From NCBI RefSeq assembly GCF_009664835.1, contig NZ_CP045929.1:372001-436000 (forward strand): a stretch of 64,000 nt of DNA, given 5' to 3'. The stretch comes from Allosaccharopolyspora coralli (GTDB taxonomy: Bacteria; Actinomycetota; Actinomycetes; Mycobacteriales; Pseudonocardiaceae). Below are positions 58,039-64,000 of the stretch, one piece after another. The position numbers and the translations under genes were made by a program. The stretch's first letter is position 1; each line of letters starts with the position of its first letter. The notes under the pieces were generated by a model that was not told where the DNA came from, made no database searches, and was given only the letters and a program-made list of their open reading frames with translations.

Positions 58039-58914
58039 ATGACTGTTGCTGCACGCACCCAGGACCGTTATCCGACCCGGGGGACGGAGTCGGCCCTCAT
58101 GCAACGGGAGGACCCCACGGTGTGGCCGGGGGTGCGCTCCGGCCCGGTCCGTGACGAGGATCTGCACACGCACGAGGCGACGGGTTTTCACACCGTCGAG
58201 GGGATGCTCTCGCCCGCGGAGGTTCAGCGGTACTGGCAGGAACTCGAACGGCTCACGCAGGATCCGCGGATCCGGGCCGAGGAACGCACCGTGGTGGAGC
58301 CCGGCTCGGACGAGGTCCGGTCGATCTTCGAGGTGCACCGCATCAGCGACCTCATCGGTGAACTCGTGGCGCAGCCGCGAGTGCTCGACCGGGCGCGGCA
58401 GATCCTCGGCTCGGACGTCTACGTACACCAGAGTCGAATCAACTACATGCCGGGATTCCGGGGGAACGGGTTCTACTGGCATTCCGATTTCGAGACCTGG
58501 CACGCCGAGGACGGGATGCCGGAGATGCGCGCGGTGAGCATGTCGATCGCGCTCACCGACAATTACCCGTACAACGGCGGCTTGATGATCATGCCCGGTG
58601 CGCACCGGACATTCGTGTCGTGCGTCGGGCGGACGCCGGACGGCAACTACAAGTCCTCGCTGAAGGAACAGCGGGTCGGTGTTCCGCAGGAGGACGACAT
58701 CACCCGGCTCGGCTACGAACACGGCATCCGGCAGTTCACCGGGCGAGCCGGTGACGCGTTGTGGTTCGACTCGAACTGCATGCACGGTTCGGGGAACAAC
58801 ATCACGCCGTTCCCGAGGTCGAACGTGTTCGTGGTGTTCAACAGTGTCGAGAATGCTCTGGGCGAACCGTTCGCCGCGGCACAACCCCGCCCCACATTCG
58901 TCGCTGCTCGATAA
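58039..58914 (+). CDS. ectD: Ectoine 5-hydroxylase
   Basis: EctD is a non-haem Fe(II)/2-oxoglutarate dioxygenase that turns ectoine to 5-hydroxyectoine. The 291-residue protein carries the family signature FYWHSDFETWHAEDGMPEMRAVSMSIALTDN, including the first iron His and Asp (HSD), and the distal iron His in DSNCMHGSGNN with the 2-OG Arg in PFPRSNVFVVFNSVEN. ATG 58039 follows AAGGAGG. It lies 233 bases after ectC behind two hairpins, so it may have its own promoter. Confidence 0.95.
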   Translation: MTVAARTQDRYPTRGTESALMQREDPTVWPGVRSGPVRDEDLHTHEATGFHTVEGMLSPAEVQRYWQELERLTQDPRIRAEERTVVEPGSDEVRSIFEVHRISDLIGELVAQPRVLDRARQILGSDVYVHQSRINYMPGFRGNGFYWHSDFETWHAEDGMPEMRAVSMSIALTDNYPYNGGLMIMPGAHRTFVSCVGRTPDGNYKSSLKEQRVGVPQEDDITRLGYEHGIRQFTGRAGDALWFDSNCMHGSGNNITPFPRSNVFVVFNSVENALGEPFAAAQPRPTFVAAR

Positions 58915-59154
58915 GGTTTACGCGGGGTGCTTTGCGTGGGTGGTCGGGTGGCGTACGTGGCGGAAATCGTTGTCGTCGCCCGGCGCCTGGGAATTGTCAA
59001 CCTATTGCTGACCCACGCCGACCAGCTGCACGGCGACCGAAGACCAACTCCGAGACTCTGTGACTCACAGACTCCCGGAGTAACAGACTCAGTGCCACAC
59101 ACGCGGAACCGAGTGCCGGGTGGTTCCATGCGCTGACAATCGGCCCGGTGGCCC

Positions 59155-59517
59155 CTACCGGTGGTTCAGGTCGTGCTGAGCACGAGTGCAGCTACCAGTA
59201 GCACGAACATGACCAAACTCAACGCGCCGAATACCGGCAGTGTGCTTGCCCGAGGCTGCTTTTTTCAGGAACTCGTTTTCCATCCGCAGCCGCTGCACTT
59301 CGGCTTCCAACTCGCTCAACCGCGCACGCTCCACGGGACTCATCTCGGGCTCGGGTTCCGGGTTCTCCCGCCGCCAGGTGTTGACCCAGTTGCCCAAGGT
59401 CCCCTCGTTGATCTGCAACTCCCGGGCCACCTCAGCCACCGGGCGACCAGTGGCAACTACCAGCTGCACCGCCTCGGCCTTGAACTGCGGGCTGAACTTC
59501 CGACGCTTCTCCGGCAC
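59155..59517 (-). pseudogene. IS3-family OrfA relic
   Basis: The 120-residue frame starts as an IS3 OrfA: RKFSPQFKAEAVQLVVATGRPVAEVARELQINEGTLGNWVNTWRRENP is the helix-turn-helix and LSELEAEVQRLRMENEFLKKA the leucine-zipper part. After KKAAS the normal sequence is lost and runs into unrelated residues. No OrfB with the DDE core follows. The element is therefore a truncated remnant. It abuts the cut N-terminus of the next plus-strand gene at about 59540. Confidence 0.8.
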
Positions 59518-59559
59518 GGACGCATCCTCTCAGTCGAGAGGCCCTGTCCAAGATCCTTG

Positions 59560-60099
59560 ATACACCTCAGCCCCGACTGGTGGTACACCGGCGATGATCG
59601 CGAGGTCGGCTACAACACCGGCAAATACCGCACGCGCGCGGTCTCGAACATGCTGTGGCTGGACGCCGAAACCCTGTCGAGCAAGGACGTCGCGCCCAAC
59701 AACCGCTACGAGCGCACTGACGATGGGCAGTACCGCTACGACTCGACCCGACAGGCGGACAGTGATGGTCTGCAGGTCAGGGCACTGAGCAACGACGGAG
59801 ACTACGCCCGCAACGTCATCGAACACGAGGTCGGCATGCCCTACTGCAACCCAGTCGCGGGGATCACCTACGCCAACCAGCAAGACGTTTACCAGAACAA
59901 CGGACACTGGATTTACGGCTCCCACGACAAGATGCCCGATCACCAGTTCTACCGGGTGGACTTCATCCAGCAGGACCCAAACGACCCAGGTAGTCCGATC
60001 ATCGAAGAGCGTGACCTGGTGTTCCATCACGAGCTGGAGGACCCCACCTGCCTGGTCGGCCCGGTCTGCGGGTCGTGGCGTTATCAGTACGTCCGCTGA
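59560..60099 (+). pseudogene. N-terminally truncated orphan gene next to the IS3 relic
   Basis: From about 59560 the plus strand reads a hydrophilic sequence, HLSPDWWYTGDDREVGYNTGKYRTRAVSNMLWLDAETL to DPTCLVGPVCGSWRYQYVR, about 180 residues. It is rich in Tyr, Asn and Asp, and a Cys pair near the end suggests a secreted protein. No family is recognised. The frame continues upstream only into IS3 sequence on the other strand, so the start was probably lost when the IS arrived. It is followed after 24 bases by a small membrane gene, perhaps its former operon partner. Confidence 0.55.
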
Positions 60100-60123
60100 T
60101 CGCATCCACGTAGGAGGTCACTG

Positions 60124-60420
60124 GTGAGGAACAACGACCCTTGGAAGATGGCGGCTCGGTGGGGACTGGCGCTCATCATGTTCGGTTTCTTCATGTACTG
60201 GTCGGTGTTCCTCGCCAGCCTCGTGGGCTGGAGCCTGGAACCCCGAGGCCTCGAACGAATCACCGCGCGATGGCACATTCTCCTGTTGTCTGTCCTGGCA
60301 GGTCTCCTTGCGGTCATCAGCGCGCGGGCTGTGTTGCGCTTCCGGCTGCTGACGAGCTGGCTCGTGCTCGCGGTGGCCCCCGCGTGCTACTTTGCTGTTG
60401 TCGAAAGCGGTGCTGTCTGA
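60124..60420 (+). CDS. Small membrane protein
   Basis: The 98-residue protein has three hydrophobic segments (WGLALIMFGFFMYWSVFLASLVGW, ILLLSVLAGLLAVISARAVL and WLVLAVAPACYFAVV). No family is recognised. GTG 60124 has an AGGAGG site six to seven bases upstream, which supports expression. It is 24 bases after the truncated orphan gene, suggesting an old two-gene unit of secreted and membrane proteins. Confidence 0.65.
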   Translation: MRNNDPWKMAARWGLALIMFGFFMYWSVFLASLVGWSLEPRGLERITARWHILLLSVLAGLLAVISARAVLRFRLLTSWLVLAVAPACYFAVVESGAV

Positions 60421-60848
60421 CTCGAAGTCTTGAGCAGGCAACGCCGCGACCAGATGTAAGCAGCCAATGCGCGTCTCCAGGCACGAAAGCACAAGCTGAC
60501 CGCACCCGCCCGGTCAGCGCTGATCTGTTCGTTGTCCCTGAGACTCCTGTGAGAGCGCCATCATCCGCCCGCTGTGGGGGTTTGCTGGAGAGCTCACCAG
60601 TCTCGCACGCGGGATCAAGGTAAAGCAGGTCAACGCGAGCTGACCCCCCGCGGGTAGGCGCACGATCCTGGCTCGCTCTCAGTCACTCTCACGGGGCCAT
60701 GAATGGCGCTGTCCGCGGCATCAGCGAGTGATGGCCTCGCTGATGCCGGTAGACCCCGTCAGTGACTGGTGATGGGCCCGTCGGCGAGCAATCAGGGGCG
60801 GGGCAAACCGCCTGTTCGCCGTCGCCACGCCAACCGTCACTGCCGAAA
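60421..60848. other. Intergenic region; nothing supported
   Basis: The 428 bases between the small membrane gene and the convergent ADP-ribosylglycohydrolase-like gene show no recognisable coding sequence, RNA or strong hairpin on either strand. Confidence 0.4.
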
Positions 60849-61931
60849 TCAGGCGTGGGCGAAGCCGAGGTAGCGGCGTTCGTTGAAGGCTTCGCCCGAG
60901 CAGGAGGCGCCGAGGTCGTGGGCGATGCGCTCGACGACGTCGGCGAGTTCGAGGCGCTTGAGCCAGTCCCGGGGCAGGGCGGCGGTGCCGTGCCGGGCGC
61001 CGAGCAGCGCTCCGGTGATCGCCGCCGTCGAGTCGCTGTGCCCGGAGTGGTTCGCGGCCAGCCGGACCGCGTCGGCGAACTCGTCGGCCTTCGGCAGCGC
61101 GAGCGCGCAGTAGGCCCCGATCGCGAGCGCCTCCGGCCCGACCCAGCCCTGTCCGAGCCGCTCGACGTGTCCGACGCTCGCGCCGAGCCGGGCCAGTGTT
61201 GAGGCTTCGGCGAGCGCGTGCGCCGTCCGTTCGTCCTCGCGCAGGACGCGCCCGGTCGCCTGGTCGATCGCAGCGGGCAGCCGCCGTCCTTGCACGGCAA
61301 CGAGATGCACGAGCATCGCGTGGGCACCGGCCGAGGCCCATCCGCCCGTGCCGCCGTGGGTGAGGGCCCCGAAACGGCACCCGAGTTCGAAGGCGAGTTC
61401 GGGACCGGGCGCGAACCCGGCCGGTGCGGCGCGGTCGAGGCCGCCGCACCCTTGTGAGGTGTTCGCCGGATCGTCCGGGCTGCCGAAGTGGCCCTCTCCG
61501 AGCGCGCGCAGGGTCGTGATGCCGGGTGAGCGGTTGGCGTAGAGCTCGGCCTCGGCCAGCAGGCCGGTCGCGCCCGGTGCGGGACCGTCGTCCTGCTGGG
61601 TCGTCAACCAGCGCTGACAGGCGGCGGCGACCGAACCGACGGGGTCCCATCGGCGTCCGTGGTTGCCGCTGGTCCACGCGTGCAGGTAGCCCTCGCCGGT
61701 GAACAACGTCAACTGGGTGGCGTCGCCGAGCAGTGCCTGCGGTGGTGGTTCGCTGATCCCGGCCGCGCCGTACTCGGCGTGGATGTCGTCGAGTGGCTGG
61801 AACTCCACTGGTGCACCGAGGGAATCGCCGAGAGCTCCGCCGAGCAGGCAGCCGATCGCGCGATCGACCACTGTGGACTGTTCTGGTTCGCGGGCGCCGC
61901 GCTCGGCGGTCCGGCTTCGAGCGGTGGACAC
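60849..61931 (-). CDS. ADP-ribosylglycohydrolase-family protein with altered metal site
   Basis: The 360-residue protein is of the DraG/ARH family, which removes ADP-ribose from proteins using two Mg2+ ions. The N-terminus IGCLLGGALGDSLGAPVEF and the C-terminal GHSDSTAAITGALLGARHG (metal-binding D-S-D) are kept. The first metal motif, normally DDT(Q/A)M, reads GDATQLTLFT, so one Asp is Ala. This may weaken metal binding or mark a different activity. It has a 20-residue N-terminal extension. No ADP-ribosyltransferase gene is nearby. Confidence 0.85.
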   Translation of the reverse strand: MSTARSRTAERGAREPEQSTVVDRAIGCLLGGALGDSLGAPVEFQPLDDIHAEYGAAGISEPPPQALLGDATQLTLFTGEGYLHAWTSGNHGRRWDPVGSVAAACQRWLTTQQDDGPAPGATGLLAEAELYANRSPGITTLRALGEGHFGSPDDPANTSQGCGGLDRAAPAGFAPGPELAFELGCRFGALTHGGTGGWASAGAHAMLVHLVAVQGRRLPAAIDQATGRVLREDERTAHALAEASTLARLGASVGHVERLGQGWVGPEALAIGAYCALALPKADEFADAVRLAANHSGHSDSTAAITGALLGARHGTAALPRDWLKRLELADVVERIAHDLGASCSGEAFNERRYLGFAHA

Positions 61932-62157
61932 GCGCCGAGCCTACTGGTAGCGAAAGTCGAACGTCAGCGCCTTCCGCGAACTCGCGGGGTGCGGGTGTGA
62001 CGCGTCCGTTGGGGTGACGAGGCGGCGTGATCGTGCCGATTCGTGCTGGTGCGCGGGTAGATTGCCCTGGTTTGTGCCGTGACCGGCTCGGTCGTCGTAT
62101 TGATCGGACCCGGTGCGCATGGTCAAATATGAAGGATTATTCGGTTCCCGGGGGAGC

Positions 62158-64000
62158 ATGGCACCGCAGGAGAGCTCGACCACCGCGCCGAGCACGGGCT
62201 TCGACTTCCGAGTGCTCGGCCCGCTGGAAGTACTCCACGACGCCGAGCCCCAGCGGCTCGGGCGCCCCCGCGTGCGCGCGACGCTGGCCTGCCTGCTGCT
62301 CGAACCGAACCAGGTCGTGTCGATGGACCGGATCATCGAGACGCTGTGGGGGGACGAACCACCGGCGAGCGCGCGCACGATCATCCACGGCTACATCTCC
62401 CGCATTCGCAAGCTGTTCGCCGAGAAGGACGACGGCGCCCCGGACGACGTGCCCCAGGTCGTCACGCGCCCGCCCGGTTACCTGATCCGCCTCGACAGCG
62501 ACCGAGTCGACGCGCATCGGGCGCGTGCGCTGGTCAACCACGCCCAGCACCTCGAACCGGAGGAACGGTCCCGCGTCCTCACGGACGCGCTCACGCTCTG
62601 GCGCGGCCCCGTGCTGCAGGACATCGACTCCGAGCGCCTGCACCGCACGGTCGTGCCGAACCTCGACGAGCTGCGGCTGCTCGCGCTGGAAGAACGCATC
62701 GACGCGGACCTGGCGTGTTCCCGGCATCAGAGCCTCGTCGTCGAACTGTCCACTGTGGTCGACGAGCATCCGTTGCGGGAACGGCTCGCCGGGCAGTTGA
62801 TCCTGGCGCACTACCGTTCCGGTCACCGCGCCGAGGCGCAGGCGCGGTACCACGCTCTGCGCGAGAAGCTCTCCCACGAGCTCGGCATCGACCCGGGTCC
62901 GGAGCTGCGCAAACTCTACGATCTGCTGCTGCGCGACGATGACTCGCTGCTCACCGGCGAGCAACGCAGGCAGGGATCGGCCGCGGCGCCTGCCCCCGCC
63001 GCCTACGTCGCTCGACCCGTACCCGCGGAACTGCCGCCCGCTCCCGCCGGATTCGTCGGTCGCCTCCCGGAGAGCGCCGCCCTCGACGCGATGGTCGAGC
63101 AGGACACCGGCACACCGAACCGGCTCGCGGTCCTGACCGGCACCGCAGGGGTGGGCAAGAGCGCCCTGGCGATCACGTGGTCGCACCGGGTGGCTCACCG
63201 GTTCCCCGACGGCCAGCTCTACGCCTCCCTGCGCGGATTCGACTCGGAACGGACTCCACTGTCTCCGGCCGAGGCGCTGACGAGCATCCTCAAGACGCTC
63301 GGGGTGGCGGCCGACGCGATCCCGGTCGGGCTCGACGACCGGGCCGCGCTGTACCGGTCGCTGCTGGCGGATCGCCGGGTCCTGGTGTTGCTCGACAACG
63401 CACGGGACTCCGAGCAGGTGCGGCTGCTGCTGCCTGCCGGAACCAAGTCGCTGGTGGTGATCACCAGCAGGCGCAGGCTCGACGGGCTGGTCGTCGGCAG
63501 TGGCGCGGAGGTCCTGCCGCTGGAGACGCTGAGCACCGACGTGGCCGTCGAGTTGCTCGACCGCGCCGGGATCCCCGGGCGATCGACGTCCGAACCCGCC
63601 GCGACCCGTCGGCTGGCCGAACTGTGCGGGGGGCTCCCGCTCGCGCTGCGGATCGCGGCAGCACGACTCGCCGTGAGTCCCGGCCGAGGAGCGGGCGATC
63701 TCGTGGACGAGCTCACCGACGAACGCGACCGGCTGCACGCTTTCGACGTCGAGGACGCCGACACCAGCGTGCGCCGTGCCTTCGACATCTCGTACCGCAG
63801 TCTGCACGCGACGCACGCGAGCACGTTCCGGATGCTGGGGCTGGTTCCTGGCCACACCTTCACCCCGCACGTCGTCGCGGCGTTGTGCGGTACCGAACCG
63901 GCCGGTGCCCGCCGGCGGCTGCGGGCGCTCGCGCTCGCGCACCTGGTCACCGAGCCCGAGCCGGACCGGTTCGGAATGCACGATCTGCTCCGGCTCTACG
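62158..64000 (+). CDS. AfsR/SARP-family transcriptional regulator (3'-truncated by window)
   Basis: At least 614 residues are visible and the frame is open to the window end. Residues 15-105 form an OmpR-type winged helix (FRVLGPLEVLHDAEPQRLGRPRVRATLACLLLEPNQVVSMDRIIETLWGDEPP..YISRIRKLF), 112-258 the bacterial transcriptional activation domain ending in ALREKLSHELGIDPGPELRKLYDLLL, and 290 onward an NB-ARC ATPase with Walker A GTAGVGKSALA and VLVLLDNARD. Such regulators activate antibiotic or secondary-metabolite genes. ATG 62158 follows GGGGGAG. Confidence 0.93.
   Translation, partial: MAPQESSTTAPSTGFDFRVLGPLEVLHDAEPQRLGRPRVRATLACLLLEPNQVVSMDRIIETLWGDEPPASARTIIHGYISRIRKLFAEKDDGAPDDVPQVVTRPPGYLIRLDSDRVDAHRARALVNHAQHLEPEERSRVLTDALTLWRGPVLQDIDSERLHRTVVPNLDELRLLALEERIDADLACSRHQSLVVELSTVVDEHPLRERLAGQLILAHYRSGHRAEAQARYHALREKLSHELGIDPGPELRKLYDLLLRDDDSLLTGEQRRQGSAAAPAPAAYVARPVPAELPPAPAGFVGRLPESAALDAMVEQDTGTPNRLAVLTGTAGVGKSALAITWSHRVAHRFPDGQLYASLRGFDSERTPLSPAEALTSILKTLGVAADAIPVGLDDRAALYRSLLADRRVLVLLDNARDSEQVRLLLPAGTKSLVVITSRRRLDGLVVGSGAEVLPLETLSTDVAVELLDRAGIPGRSTSEPAATRRLAELCGGLPLALRIAAARLAVSPGRGAGDLVDELTDERDRLHAFDVEDADTSVRRAFDISYRSLHATHASTFRMLGLVPGHTFTPHVVAALCGTEPAGARRRLRALALAHLVTEPEPDRFGMHDLLRLY

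Noticed and set aside
59530-60105. A minus-strand 191-codon frame rich in Val and Leu
   Set aside because: It is the antisense of the truncated orphan gene; its hydrophobicity comes from reading Asn/Asp codons in reverse, and the plus frame is followed by a well-placed downstream gene.
62137-63981. A 614-codon minus-strand open frame
   Set aside because: It lies opposite the SARP/NB-ARC regulator, whose domains are clear; the antisense protein is Arg/Gln/Val-rich without a recognisable domain.

Overview
The window is high-GC actinobacterial chromosome. The gene content (ispD-ispF, cysS, rlmB, the MetP/MetS importer pair, ectABCD, an AfsR-type SARP, a GerW-like protein and many GTG starts) suggests a Pseudonocardiaceae-type genus such as Saccharomonospora, Prauserella or Amycolatopsis. 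The genus is inferred, not proven.

Layout. 1-5.8 kb: the end of ispD, ispF, two small toxin-antitoxin modules (one broken), a HAD hydrolase, cysS and rlmB. 6-13.7 kb: a scramblase-like protein, an MBOAT acyltransferase, metP-metS, a DHFR-like reductase, an AlgX-like SGNH protein, a GerW-like protein and a flavin/F420 oxidoreductase. 13.8-14.9 kb: an intact IS5-type insertion sequence inside a dispersed hairpin repeat. 14.9-17.8 kb: a zinc ABC importer with a Zur-like box. 18-30 kb: a LacI regulator, an operon joining a membrane aminopropyltransferase-like protein to DUF350, DUF4247 and DUF4178 proteins, trehalose genes (otsA and an otsB-GH15 fusion), a ThrE-type exporter and tRNA-Thr(TGT).

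30.06-44.78 kb is an actinomycete integrative and conjugative element (AICE) inserted in the 3' end of tRNA-Thr. A 47-bp direct repeat of the tRNA 3' end marks both ends. The backbone (integrase, excisionase, RepSA-like initiator, FtsK/Tra ATPase, membrane protein, small genes, flavoprotein, XRE regulator) runs leftward. Its cargo, 38.75-43.9 kb, runs rightward and is the main discovery: a lasso-peptide cluster with an ABC exporter, a GtrA-family membrane protein, an unannotated 50-residue precursor (lasA, 41209-41361), a lasso cyclase, a PqqD-like recognition protein and a transglutaminase-like leader protease. The predicted core is GINGTTWEPQPLTWAGP with a Gly1-Glu8 ring. The cargo genes look richer in A+T than the chromosome and contain TTA codons. 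Integrase relics on both sides of attR show that this tRNA has been invaded before.

45.3-54.9 kb: a frameshifted LysE exporter, TspO, a YihY-like protein, a VOC protein, a tandem hairpin repeat, an SDR divergent from an ECF sigma factor, a two-component system, a DUF2277 protein and a secreted trypsin-like protease. 55.3-58.9 kb: the ectABCD osmolyte genes. 59-64 kb: an IS3 relic next to a truncated orphan gene, an ADP-ribosylglycohydrolase-like protein with an altered metal motif, and an AfsR/SARP regulator cut by the window end.

A family of hairpin repeats of about 150 bp lies between genes at 5.8, 13.8, 21.0 and 53.8 kb. In one copy both stem arms are replaced by a different but still complementary sequence.
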